Below, piece by piece: positions 7,313 to 15,006 of a stretch of 16,366 nucleotides of DNA. Every line of letters begins with the position of its first letter. Within the stretch, counting starts at the first letter, position 1. Made by a program: the position numbers and the translations under genes. Below the pieces are notes generated by a model. That model did no database searches and was not told where the DNA came from. It saw only the letters and a program-made list of their open reading frames with translations. The stretch is from CAIOZW01 sp049317725 (GTDB lineage Bacteria; Acidobacteriota; Blastocatellia; RBC074): NCBI GenBank assembly GCA_049317725.1, contig JBMOHS010000091.1:1-16366 (forward strand), read 5' to 3'.

Positions 7313-8569
7313 ATGAACACGATTCTCTCGCTTCTGCTGCTCTTCTTCCTCTTTCCACCCTTTTCGCCCGAGGGCGAGGCCGCGAAGGTCTGGCCGGGAT
7401 TTCGCGGGCATGGTGATAGCCACAGCCGAACGACCAAGTTGCCGGTGGAATGGTCCGACAAGAAGAATCTGGCCTGGGACATTCCCCTGCCGGGGTATGG
7501 CCAGTCCTCCCCGGTCGTCTGGCGCGACCGGGTCTTCATCACTGCGGTCGATGGGCCGAACAAGGAGCAGGCCTACGTGCTTGGCTATGATCTGCGCTCT
7601 GGTCGCGAGCTGTGGCGACGGTCGGTTGCGACCACGGAGAAGGTCAAAGTCGATTTCCGGGTGAGTCAAGCAGCGCCGACGCCGGTGGTCGACCGGAAGC
7701 GGGTCTACGTCTTCTTCGAGACGGGGGATCTCTACGCCTTCGATCATCGGGGACGGCCCCAGTGGGAGCGGCAGATGACCCGCGAGTACGGCGGGGTCAA
7801 AGGGCCGCACGGACTGGGCAGCTCACTGGCGGCCAACCAAGAGGCCCTCTTCCTCGCGATTTCACATCTCGGCACCTCCTTCGTCATGGCGATCGATAAG
7901 AAGAGCGGCCGTACGCTCTGGAGAACGGACCGCCCGTCAGGGATGTCCTGGGGGACGCCACTCGTCCTGCGGCACGACGGACGCGAGCAACTGGTCGTCA
8001 GGGGGGGAGATGGCGTCACCGCCTATGATGTCGTCGATGGCCAGGCGCTCTGGTTTGTCACCGGGCTGAAAGGGGCTCCGATGCCCTCGCCGACCCACGT
8101 GGGGGATCTGGTCATCATCGGAGCCGAGCAGAAGGCGCTCAGCATGGCGATCCGGCTCGGGGGGAGTGGCGATGTCACGGCGACCCACGTCGTCTGGCGT
8201 CCGACCGAGGCCACCGCCTACTTCAGCTCTCCGCTCGTCCACCAGGGGCTGGTCTACTTTGTCAGCAAGGCGGGCATTGCGTATTGTCTCGACCTCTCCA
8301 CCGGAACAGAGGTCTGGCGGCAGCGCCTCGGGACGGGGGAGAGCTGGGCGTCGCCGCTCGCGGTGGGCGACCGGGTCTACTTCTTCAACAACGAGGGAAA
8401 GACCTTTGTCCTCCGCACCGGCCGAGAGTTTCAACAGTTGGCAGTCAATACCATCCCGGACCTCGAGCGGATCTATGGTGTCGCGGCGGTCGAGAATGCC
8501 CTCTTGCTGCGCTCTGGCCGGCGGTTGATCAGATTGAGCGAGTCTCGGGGAGAGAGGGAAATTAAATAG
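7313..8569 (+). CDS. exported PQQ-like beta-propeller repeat protein
   Basis: The protein has 418 residues. A hydrophobic N-terminal signal (about 3-18) is followed by repeated blades of the PQQ/WD40-like type: SSPVVWRDRVFITAVDG, then LGYDLRSGRELWR, PTPVVDRKRVYVFFETGDLYAFD, AIDKKSGRTLWRT and CLDLSTGTEVWRQRLG. The A/G-x-D-x-x-(S/T)-G-x-x-x-W signature recurs several times, as in BamB-like and quinoprotein propellers. The catalytic residues of alcohol dehydrogenases are not evident, so I expect a periplasmic or surface scaffold or binding protein rather than a PQQ enzyme. GGAG five bases before the ATG supports the start. Its place 91 bases after the receptor gene suggests cotranscription, and possibly assistance to, or joint use with, that receptor (inference). 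Confidence 0.88.
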   Translation: MNTILSLLLLFFLFPPFSPEGEAAKVWPGFRGHGDSHSRTTKLPVEWSDKKNLAWDIPLPGYGQSSPVVWRDRVFITAVDGPNKEQAYVLGYDLRSGRELWRRSVATTEKVKVDFRVSQAAPTPVVDRKRVYVFFETGDLYAFDHRGRPQWERQMTREYGGVKGPHGLGSSLAANQEALFLAISHLGTSFVMAIDKKSGRTLWRTDRPSGMSWGTPLVLRHDGREQLVVRGGDGVTAYDVVDGQALWFVTGLKGAPMPSPTHVGDLVIIGAEQKALSMAIRLGGSGDVTATHVVWRPTEATAYFSSPLVHQGLVYFVSKAGIAYCLDLSTGTEVWRQRLGTGESWASPLAVGDRVYFFNNEGKTFVLRTGREFQQLAVNTIPDLERIYGVAAVENALLLRSGRRLIRLSESRGEREIK

Positions 8570-8703
8570 ACCATTAGCAGGGACCGCTGGGGAGAAGACA
8601 GACAGGGACGATATCGAGTCGACCCGGATGGATCGGGAGCCGCCAGGCGAAGATCTGTCCGGGTCTCTTCCATGGGAGAGGAGGCAGCGGAGCGGTTCCG
8701 CCG

Positions 8704-8732
8704 TTGCTATTTTCGCACTTCCCCGTGATAAT
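8704..8732 (+). promoter_or_regulatory. sigma70-like promoter for the MFS transporter gene
   Basis: TTGCTA (8704-8709) and GATAAT (8727-8732) are separated by 17 bases, giving 4/6 and 5/6 matches to the consensus. Transcription would start near 8740 and leave a leader of about 155 bases before ATG 8898. The rest of the 328-base gap (8570-8897) shows a 7-base inverted repeat (8622-8628 with 8658-8664) but no gene. Confidence 0.5.
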
Positions 8733-8776
8733 CGCGCGGCTTTCCCATCCACTCCAATCATCCACCGGGAATGGAG

Positions 8777-8794
8777 CGCCCTCTCGGGAGGGCG
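8777..8794 (+). other. stable hairpin in the MFS transporter leader
   Basis: CGCCCTC (8777-8783) and GAGGGCG (8788-8794) pair perfectly around a TCGG tetraloop. There is no following T-run. It lies in the predicted untranslated leader, about 100 bases ahead of the start codon, and may stabilise or regulate the transcript. No known riboswitch class was recognised. Confidence 0.4.
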
Positions 8795-8897
8795 GACCCG
8801 GGAGGTTCGAGGGGCGTGCGCGCCGGGCAGTCTGTCCGCGCAATGGGAGAGAGAATCCGATCCAACAGAGAGATCCGACACAAAGGAGAGTTCCCCT

Positions 8898-10097
8898 ATG
8901 AATCAACGCCGGTTGTTTCTGGCCAGCTGTTTGTCCCTGGTTGTCACCGCCATGATCTTCGCGCTGCGCGGGAATGTCGAAGACCTCGTCGTCACCGACC
9001 CGAATCTGGTTGGCTTCTTCACGGCGGAGGGGCAGCGGGCCGAGTATGGATGGCTTTCGACAATGGCCTTCTTCGGCTTTGCGACCTCGATTCTGGTGGC
9101 CTCGCCGATGCTCGACTGGTTGGGGATGCGGAATCTGCTCTACCTCGCCTTCGGGCTGCACGTCGTCGGGGTGATCGGGTTCATCGCCGCACCGAGTTAC
9201 CAGATCATGACGGGGGCGATGTTGCTCGCCGGGTTTGGGAATGGGCTGGTCGAGGCGGTGATCAACCCGCTGATCGCCACGCTCTACCCGGAGGAGAAGA
9301 CGCACAAGCTCAACGTCCTGCACGCCTGGTGGCCGGGAGGGCTGATCATTGGCGGACTGCTCGGCTATGCGCTCAAGAGCTTCGGCGTCAGTTGGCAGGT
9401 ACAGATGGGGATCGTCCTGATCCCGACGGTCGCTTACGGCCTGATGATCTTTGGGCAGAAGTTCCCCTTGACGGAGCGGGCGGCCTCCGGGATCTCGACG
9501 GGCGAGATGCTGCGGGTGGCACTGCGACCCGGGTTTCTCTTGCTGCTCTGCTGCATGATGATCACGGCCTCGGTCGAGCTGGCCCCGGGCCAGATGGTCG
9601 ATTCGGTGCTCAACAATCTCGCCGGGATGAGCGGGATCCTCATCCTCGTTTACGGCAGCGCGCTGATGTTCGTCCTGCGCTACTATGCCGGGCCGATTGC
9701 GCACCGCCTCTCGCCGATCGGGATGATGGCGGTCTCGGTGGTCGTGGCCGGGATTGGCCTCTTCCTGCTCTCGAACGCGACGGGGACGGTGACGGCCTTC
9801 CTCGCGTCGACGGTCTTCTACGTCGGAGTCTGCTTCATGTGGCCGACGATGTTGGCGATCACTTCCGAGCGCTATCCCGAGGGGGGCGCCTTCACGATGG
9901 GGCTGATGGGCTTTGCGGGACAGTTCATGCTCGGCGTCGTCATCTTCAACATGGGCAAGCTGCGCGACACCCTCGGGGACGCGGCCTCCTTCCAGGCGGT
10001 GGCGGCGATGGCGATCCTGCCGTTGGTCGTCTTCGCGGGGTGGTGGTTGCGGGATCGGGCGCGTGGCGGATATAAGGTCGTGCGGCTCGATCGTTAG
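8898..10097 (+). CDS. MFS transporter, FucP-like
   Basis: The protein has 399 residues and is hydrophobic throughout, with about 12 predicted membrane helices starting at residue 5. The region at 123-148 contains NPLIATLYPEEKTH followed by LHAWWPGG, and is typical of the fucose/glucose permease-like (COG0738) branch of the major facilitator superfamily. It therefore probably moves a sugar or related small molecule across the inner membrane, by inference in symport with protons. ATG 8898 has AGGAGAG seven bases upstream. The frame is open back to 8628, but that extension is polar, lies partly upstream of the predicted promoter, and is unlikely to be translated. The stop codon overlaps that of the convergent peptidase gene. 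The substrate cannot be read from the sequence. Confidence 0.88.
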   Translation: MNQRRLFLASCLSLVVTAMIFALRGNVEDLVVTDPNLVGFFTAEGQRAEYGWLSTMAFFGFATSILVASPMLDWLGMRNLLYLAFGLHVVGVIGFIAAPSYQIMTGAMLLAGFGNGLVEAVINPLIATLYPEEKTHKLNVLHAWWPGGLIIGGLLGYALKSFGVSWQVQMGIVLIPTVAYGLMIFGQKFPLTERAASGISTGEMLRVALRPGFLLLLCCMMITASVELAPGQMVDSVLNNLAGMSGILILVYGSALMFVLRYYAGPIAHRLSPIGMMAVSVVVAGIGLFLLSNATGTVTAFLASTVFYVGVCFMWPTMLAITSERYPEGGAFTMGLMGFAGQFMLGVVIFNMGKLRDTLGDAASFQAVAAMAILPLVVFAGWWLRDRARGGYKVVRLDR

Positions 10098-11395
10098 GCG
10101 GGACGGGAAGCGATTCCGGTCAGGGCGAGGATCAGCAGGAGGGCGCGCCGGTAGCCCTCCTCCCGCCCGGTCGGGTCATACCATTCGGTGAGCCGGTGGG
10201 GGTCACCCGAGACGCCCCCGGCGCCGAGGGTGATCGCCGGGATGCCGAGGTGGATCGGAAGGTTGGCATCGGTCGAGGCCCGGCTGAGGATCGGCTCGAT
10301 CCCGAGGGCGCGCGTCACGCCGATCGCCGTCTGGACGAGTGGATCCGCGAGCGGGATCTCGCCGGAAGGGCGGGATCCGATCAACTCGGTGGTCAGCGTC
10401 AATGGATGGCTCCGCGCACGGCGGAGCCGATTCTCCTCTTGGACAGTCCGGTGGGTTTCGGCGAGGAGGAACTCCTCGATCTGGGAGAGCTCCGCTTCGC
10501 CGGCCGAGCGCAGGTCGACGTCCATCCAGGCGCTGGTCGGGATGACGTTGACGCTCTCGCCACCCTCGATCCGGCCGACATTGAAGGTCGTCCGCGGGGA
10601 GGAGGGGGCAGGATAGTCCGCGAGGCGAGCGATGATCTTCGACAAGGCGTGGACGGGGTGAACGACCCCGAAATCGCCCCAGCTATGGCCGCCGGGGCCG
10701 TCGACGCGGATCCGGTAGCGCCGCGAGCCGAGCGCTTGGTGGGTGAGCCACTCGACGCCCGCACCGTCGAAGGAGATGAAGCGGCCGATCCGCCCGGCGA
10801 GCCGCCCCTGGGCGAAGAGGTGGCGCACGCCGCGCAGGTCGCCCTCGCCCTCCTCTCCCACCGTCGCGACGAAGGCGAGCGGGGCGGCGGGGAGGATGGC
10901 CCCCTCCCGCAGGGCCTCGATCAGCGCCGGCAGGAGGGCGAGCCCGGCGACGTCGTCCCCGATCCCGGGGGCGTGGAGCCGCTTCCCGACCCGCCGCACG
11001 GTGACATCGGTTCCCGCCGGGAAGACGGTGTCGAGGTGGGCCGAGACGACCAGCCAGGAGGCCTCCCCAGCCCCTTCTGTCCCAGGCCCCTCTGTCCCGG
11101 GAAAGAGACCGATGACGTTGCCGACCTCGTCCCGATGGACCCCGCTCAGCCCCAGCTCACGAAATCGTCCTGCCAAGTAATCACCGCGCGCTTCTTCCCC
11201 AAACGGCGGCGCGGGAATTTCGCAGATCCGAACCTGCTCTTCGGTGAACTGGTCACCCGACCGCTCGATCCAGGCGAGTGCGCGGGTGACCCCCGGATCG
11301 GCCAGCAGTCCGCCGAGCAGGCTCTCGCCCACCGGCCCGAGGGGGGCCCCGCGACGTCCGGGCAGCAGGTTGGTCAATCGGTCGAATGGCGCCAA
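10094..11395 (-). CDS. M20-family metallopeptidase (peptidase T-like / aminoacyl peptidase)
   Basis: The protein has 433 residues from the chosen start. The metal-binding and catalytic set of M20 peptidases is complete in the N-terminal part: HLDTVF (H120, D122), GIGDD (D147), GEEGEGD (E181 catalytic, E182 ligand) and SFDG (D210). The final ligand histidine lies near the C terminus in SGDPHRLTEW. The dimerisation domain carries GPGGHSWGDFG. A two-zinc cytosolic exopeptidase or deacylase is expected. TTG at 11395 was chosen because AGGAG sits six bases upstream and the family-like sequence starts there. The frame stays open to a TTG at 11488, and a GTG lies between. A short repetitive insert, GTEGPGTEGAG, occurs before the first metal motif. 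The 3' end overlaps the stop of the convergent MFS gene. Confidence 0.9.
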   Translation of the reverse strand: MAPFDRLTNLLPGRRGAPLGPVGESLLGGLLADPGVTRALAWIERSGDQFTEEQVRICEIPAPPFGEEARGDYLAGRFRELGLSGVHRDEVGNVIGLFPGTEGPGTEGAGEASWLVVSAHLDTVFPAGTDVTVRRVGKRLHAPGIGDDVAGLALLPALIEALREGAILPAAPLAFVATVGEEGEGDLRGVRHLFAQGRLAGRIGRFISFDGAGVEWLTHQALGSRRYRIRVDGPGGHSWGDFGVVHPVHALSKIIARLADYPAPSSPRTTFNVGRIEGGESVNVIPTSAWMDVDLRSAGEAELSQIEEFLLAETHRTVQEENRLRRARSHPLTLTTELIGSRPSGEIPLADPLVQTAIGVTRALGIEPILSRASTDANLPIHLGIPAITLGAGGVSGDPHRLTEWYDPTGREEGYRRALLLILALTGIASRPA

Positions 11396-11495
11396 GCCGC
11401 ACTCCTGTCGAAGGGGCACTCCGGCCCCCGTCCCTCCGCACTCTGCGAGCGCAAGATGCCGCCTCCCGCGCTGGAGCCGGCCCTTCAATGGCTAG

Positions 11496-11524
11496 AACAT
11501 AGTCGGCTCAACGGGTGGAATCAA
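11496..11524 (-). promoter_or_regulatory. sigma70-like promoter for the M20 peptidase
   Basis: On the minus strand TTGATT (11524-11519) and TATGTT (11501-11496) are spaced by exactly 17 bases. Transcription would begin at about 11489. That leaves a leader of about 94 bases to the preferred TTG start at 11395 and makes the distal TTG at 11488 essentially leaderless, which argues for the inner start. Confidence 0.5.
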
Positions 11525-11563
11525 GGCCCGGCGCGGTCTATCCGAGGGAACGAGAGGGATGGC

Positions 11564-11592
11564 TTGCCTGCTCCTTCCTTTTGGTGTAGAAC
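11564..11592 (+). promoter_or_regulatory. possible sigma70-like promoter for tdk
   Basis: TTGCCT (11564-11569) and TAGAAC (11587-11592) lie 17 bases apart, each a 4/6 match. They sit about 115 bases upstream of the tdk start, in the 312-base divergent gap (11396-11707), and would drive the tdk-glpX cluster. The match is modest. Confidence 0.35.
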
Positions 11593-11635
11593 CGAAAGCG
11601 ATTCGTTGAGTCACTTCAGCAAGGGAACGGGGAGC

Positions 11636-11653
11636 TGACGGGATTGCCCGTCA
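11636..11653 (+). other. hairpin in the tdk leader
   Basis: TGACGGG (11636-11642) and CCCGTCA (11647-11653) form a perfect 7-base stem with an ATTG loop. Flanking GGGAACG and CGTTCCC segments can pair outside or instead of it. No T-run follows, so this is a leader structure rather than a terminator. Confidence 0.4.
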
Positions 11654-11707
11654 CGGTTCCGCACACGCGTTCCCCAGGTTTTCAGGGGAGAGCAGAGAGG
11701 GGAGAGC

Positions 11708-12283
11708 GTGGAGCGCCATTCGTCCGAGTCTGGGTGGATCGAAGTGATCACCGGGTCGATGTTCAGCGGAAAAAGTGAGGAGCTGATCCGGCGGCTGCGC
11801 CGGGCGCGCATCGCCCGCCAGAAGGTCCAGATCTTCAAACCGATGATCGATGCGCGCTACTCCGAGGTTCACATCGTCTCCCATTCCGAGATGAAGATGG
11901 AGTCACAGGTCGTGTCTTCGGCTGGTGAGATCCTCGCCCAGGTCGAGATGGATACCGATGTCGTCGGGATCGACGAAGGGCAGTTCTTCGATCAGGATCT
12001 GGTGCGGGTCGTCAACCGGCTCGCCGATCTCGGTAAGCGGGTCATCATCGCCGGCCTCGATATGGACTACCTTGGTCGCCCGTTTGAGCCGATGCCCCTG
12101 CTGCTGGCGATCGCCGAGGATATCACCAAGACGCGGGCGATCTGTGTGCAGTGCGGCAGCCCCGCCAGCTACACCCAGCGCCTGATCGACAGCCAGGAAC
12201 GGGTCGTCGTCGGGGCTTCTGGGGCCTACGAGGCACGTTGCCGCGGCTGCTTTGACCCTCACCTTGGGGGGACGTTGGAATAG
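11708..12283 (+). CDS. tdk: thymidine kinase
   Basis: This 191-residue enzyme phosphorylates thymidine to dTMP with ATP in the pyrimidine salvage pathway, in the cytosol. The Walker A motif GSMFSGKS is at 16-23. The Walker B / catalytic segment VVGIDEGQFF is at 85-94 with catalytic E90. The zinc ribbon has C146-x2-C149 and C178-x2-C181, as in type II (TK1-like) bacterial enzymes, and the length is typical. The start is GTG at 11708, supported by GAGGGGAG just upstream and by the short distance from the start to the Walker A motif. The glpX gene follows after 53 bases on the same strand, so cotranscription is likely. Confidence 0.96.
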   Translation: MERHSSESGWIEVITGSMFSGKSEELIRRLRRARIARQKVQIFKPMIDARYSEVHIVSHSEMKMESQVVSSAGEILAQVEMDTDVVGIDEGQFFDQDLVRVVNRLADLGKRVIIAGLDMDYLGRPFEPMPLLLAIAEDITKTRAICVQCGSPASYTQRLIDSQERVVVGASGAYEARCRGCFDPHLGGTLE

Positions 12284-12336
12284 CCCATCGCGAGGGTGCT
12301 CTCTCCCGGTGGGCAAGAGTGGAAAGAGAGGGGAAG

Positions 12337-13386
12337 ATGGAACCAAAACGACCGCTCGAGCACGATCTGCTCTTCGACTTTCTGCACGTTGTCGAGGCCG
12401 CCGCCATTGAGGCCGCCCGGACCATGGGGCGCGGGGAAAGTGACCATTCCGACCACGTCGCCGTCGAGAAGATGCGCGAGGTCATGGATCAGATCCCGAT
12501 GGAGGGGACGATCGTCATCGGGGAAGGGGAGCGGGATGAGGCCCCGATGCTCTACATCGGCGAGCGACTTGGGCAGGGCGCGCGGCCCGGCCAGGAGGGG
12601 CTCTTTCCAGCCGTCGATATCGCCGTCGACCCTCTTGAAGGCACCAACCTCTGCGCCATGGGTACTCCCAACGCCATGGCAGTCCTCGCGGCAGCGGAAC
12701 GCGGCGGGCTCCTCCACGCTCCAGACATCTACATGAACAAGATCGTCGTCGGGCCGTCGGTGCGCGGCGCGATCGACCTCGACGCCCCGGTCCGCGACAA
12801 CCTCCACGCCATCGCCTCGCGCCTCAAGCGCAAGGTCGAAGACTTGACGGTGATGGTCCTCGACCGCCCTCGCCACCGCACCCTCATTCAAGAGATTCGC
12901 GAAGCGGGAGCCCGCATTCGCCTGATCACCGATGGGGATGTCACGGCCGGGATCTCCGCCGCCGTCGCCGGCTCCGGCGTCCATTGCCTGATGGGCATCG
13001 GGGGGGGACCCGAAGGCGTCATCACCGCGGCGGCGATGAAATGCCTTAACGGGGAGATCCAGGCCCGCTTTGTCATGAAAGAGCAGTTGGCCGAGTCGCA
13101 GGATCGCGACAAGATCGCCGATGGAACCTTCGACCGCATGGTCGCCATGGGGATCAGCGATCCCACCCGCGTCTTTCGCACCAACGACCTCGCACCCGGA
13201 CGCAAGATCATCTTTGCGGCAACTGGGGTGACCGACGGAACCCTCCTGCGCGGCGTCCGTTTCTTCGGAACCGGGAAGCGGACCCAGTCCCTGATCATGA
13301 CGACCGAGACGATGCACGTCCGTTTTGTCGACACGGTTCACGTCGAAGGCGGGCCAGACACGGTCATCCGCTTCGACCACCTCTAG
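12337..13386 (+). CDS. glpX: class II fructose-1,6-bisphosphatase
   Basis: This 349-residue cytosolic enzyme hydrolyses fructose 1,6-bisphosphate to fructose 6-phosphate in gluconeogenesis. Metal and substrate motifs match Escherichia coli GlpX: D39 (equivalent of D33), E63 in IGEGERDEAPML, and D98 and E101 in DPLEGT. Also present are GPSVRGAIDLDAPVRDN, a DGDVTAGISAAV segment, GIGGGPEGV and FAATGVTDGTLLRGV. The usual GRGDK run is GRGES here (31-35). ATG 12337 has GAGGGG five bases upstream; the in-frame GTG at 12319 would add only six residues and has a poorer ribosome site. It sits between tdk and a DUF2085 gene, with three bases to the latter, indicating an operon. Confidence 0.95.
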   Translation: MEPKRPLEHDLLFDFLHVVEAAAIEAARTMGRGESDHSDHVAVEKMREVMDQIPMEGTIVIGEGERDEAPMLYIGERLGQGARPGQEGLFPAVDIAVDPLEGTNLCAMGTPNAMAVLAAAERGGLLHAPDIYMNKIVVGPSVRGAIDLDAPVRDNLHAIASRLKRKVEDLTVMVLDRPRHRTLIQEIREAGARIRLITDGDVTAGISAAVAGSGVHCLMGIGGGPEGVITAAAMKCLNGEIQARFVMKEQLAESQDRDKIADGTFDRMVAMGISDPTRVFRTNDLAPGRKIIFAATGVTDGTLLRGVRFFGTGKRTQSLIMTTETMHVRFVDTVHVEGGPDTVIRFDHL

Positions 13387-13389
13387 GCA

Positions 13390-13983
13390 ATGGGGGAGAG
13401 CGATCTCGTGGCAAGCCGCTGGGAACAATGGGACGATCGGGCGGACCCGCGGCTGGCCCGTTGGGTCTATCTTGGCACTTTGTGCGCGACCGTTGGCTGG
13501 TTGGTGGCACTGCTGCTGCCTCCCTCGCTGATGAGCCAGGGAAGTGCCCGCTTGGCGCATCTGCTCTACGAGGGCTTCGCCGTCGCCTGTCATCAGATCC
13601 CCGGGCGGAGCTACCACCTCTTCGGGTACCCACTCGCCATCTGCTCGCGTTGCACAGGGATCTATCTCGGAGTGCTGGTCGGGCTGCTGGTCTATCCGCT
13701 GGTACGCCCCCTCGCCGCCCGTCGTCCACCGGCTCGCCGGTGGCTCCTGCTGGCGGCCTTGCCGGTAGGGATCGATTTTGGGGGAGATTTGATCGGTCTC
13801 TGGCTGAACACGTTTCCTTCCCGGACGCTGACCGGGGCCATCGCCGGGATCGGTGCGATCTTCTTCCTCTACCCGGCGATCGTCGAGGTGGTCGATGATT
13901 GGCGATATCCGCCGGCGTTGCCTCCCCAGTCTCCACCTTCTGTGCTAGGATGCACCACTGGTCGTGGAATGGAGGACGCCTGA
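13390..13983 (+). CDS. DUF2085 domain integral membrane protein
   Basis: The protein has 197 residues. About four helices are predicted (around 25-44, 88-110, 120-140 and 145-165). The DUF2085 signature is clear: ACHQIPGRSYHLFGYPLAICSRCTGIY at about 66-92, with a CHQ and a CSRC cysteine pair that look suited to metal or redox chemistry at the membrane face. The family function is unknown. ATG 13390 is three bases after the glpX stop but has a weak ribosome site. GTG at 13408 has GGGGAGAG properly spaced and could be the true start, making the protein 191 residues. The C-terminal tail (about 175-197) is polar and proline-rich. Confidence 0.85.
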   Translation: MGESDLVASRWEQWDDRADPRLARWVYLGTLCATVGWLVALLLPPSLMSQGSARLAHLLYEGFAVACHQIPGRSYHLFGYPLAICSRCTGIYLGVLVGLLVYPLVRPLAARRPPARRWLLLAALPVGIDFGGDLIGLWLNTFPSRTLTGAIAGIGAIFFLYPAIVEVVDDWRYPPALPPQSPPSVLGCTTGRGMEDA

Positions 13984-14072
13984 TGGTCCGTTGGTCGGCC
14001 CCCCTTCCGCTCTCCTTCAAAAAGACAAGAGAGATCTGCACGAAGTAAGACGTGGATCCAAGGAGCGTCGTG

Positions 14073-14726
14073 ATGTTGGATGATCTGGACTGGAAACAAC
14101 CAGCTGTCATTGGTGGTCTGATCGTCGGGGTCTTCTCGGCCATCCCGGGAGTGAGCGCCCTCAATTGCTGTTTCTGCGCGTGGGCCCTGATTGGTGGAGC
14201 GGTCGCTGCCTCGATGACGATCAAGCGCTCCTCCCGTTTTCCGACCAGCGGTGAGGCGACCCAGATCGGTCTCTGGGCTGGAGCCGTTGCGGGACTGACT
14301 TTTGTGATGCTCTCGATTCCGATCCTGATCAGCGGGGTCACGACCGAGGCCTCGCTCAAGCTGGTCGAGTCGATCTTTGGTAACCTCTCGAACCCAGAAT
14401 TGCAGTCCGTCCTGGACGAGGCGATGGAGGAGGCCCGCAACCAAAGTACGTTGGAACGCCTCCTCACCTCCCTGCCATTTCTGTTGATTCAGGCAGGGAT
14501 CTACCTGGGATTTACAGTGGTTGGGAGCGTGCTGACGCGCGTACTGCGCCGTCCCACCTCGCCGCCACCCCCACCCCCGCCCCCGCCCCCGCCCCTTCCG
14601 GACTATTTTGAACCGAATCCTTCGTCCCCCTCGTTTGGTTCGGGTGGCTACCTCCCGGATGCCCCCGGGGAGAAGAAAGAAGGTCCCGAACCGGGCCAAG
14701 GGCCTCCTCCTTCCTCTCCCTGGTAA
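14073..14726 (+). CDS. membrane protein with proline-rich C-terminal tail, function unknown
   Basis: The protein has 217 residues and belongs to no family I can name with confidence. Two N-terminal helices (about 11-28 and 36-48) flank a conserved-looking NCCFCAW cluster (C32, C33, C35). A further helix pair lies at about 64-90. A charged amphipathic stretch (92-130) is followed by a fourth hydrophobic segment (131-156). The cytoplasmic or periplasmic tail then has 11 consecutive prolines (164-174) and a P/G/S-rich disordered end. ATG 14073 has AGGAG seven bases upstream; an in-frame GTG at 14070 and a GTG at 14052 are less likely. The gene lies 89 bases after the DUF2085 gene on the same strand and might share its transcript. 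Confidence 0.75.
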   Translation: MLDDLDWKQPAVIGGLIVGVFSAIPGVSALNCCFCAWALIGGAVAASMTIKRSSRFPTSGEATQIGLWAGAVAGLTFVMLSIPILISGVTTEASLKLVESIFGNLSNPELQSVLDEAMEEARNQSTLERLLTSLPFLLIQAGIYLGFTVVGSVLTRVLRRPTSPPPPPPPPPPPLPDYFEPNPSSPSFGSGGYLPDAPGEKKEGPEPGQGPPPSSPW

Positions 14727-14952
14727 GTTCCCCAGTGAGGGAGGAAACAGAAGAAGATCCCCGGTCGATGGCGCTTGGCACTTCGCCGAGCTTCCAGTTG
14801 ACCTTCGAAGACAACACGCGGCGGGCGTCCCACCCGCACCGCCGATCTCCCCGAGGGAGCACCGTTTCCCGGTACTCTCCCTGGATTGAGCTTTGCCCAC
14901 CCCCGAGGCATAGTTGATCCCGCTCTTTCCGCCGATCGACCCCCCTGACGAT

Positions 14953-15006
14953 CCTCCGTTACCACGGAGAACCAGACGACACACACGGAGGCCCTCAACG
15001 GGCCTC
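14953..15006 (+). promoter_or_regulatory. leader with mutually exclusive hairpins upstream of the sigma-like gene
   Basis: Hairpin A pairs CTCCGT (14954-14959) with ACGGAG (14964-14969) around TACC. Hairpin B pairs GAGGCCC (14988-14994) with GGGCCTC (15000-15006) around TCAAC. A second ACGGAGG at 14985-14991 can pair perfectly over seven bases with CCTCCGT at 14953-14959, which would break both A and B. Outer CACAC (14982-14986) and GTGTG (15014-15018) can extend B. The layout resembles an attenuator or translation switch, but there is no U-run. The rest of the 318-base gap (14727-15044) shows no gene. Confidence 0.4.

Noticed and set aside
8628..8897. N-terminal extension of the MFS transporter
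   Set aside because: It is polar, overlaps the promoter-like sequence at 8704-8732, and the family start coincides with ATG 8898 and its AGGAGAG site.
10196..11638. Long plus-strand open frame opposite the M20 peptidase
   Set aside because: Its composition is low in hydrophobic residues and rich in G, P, R, D and E as expected for the antisense of a GC-rich gene, while the minus strand carries all M20 catalytic motifs.
12259..13617. Long minus-strand open frame opposite glpX
   Set aside because: This is an antisense shadow of glpX; no recognisable domain, and the plus strand has the complete GlpX motif set.
13918..13951. Promoter TTGCCT ... TAGGAT before the proline-rich membrane protein gene
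   Set aside because: The spacing is 22 bases, too long for a sigma70 promoter, and no better -35 is present.
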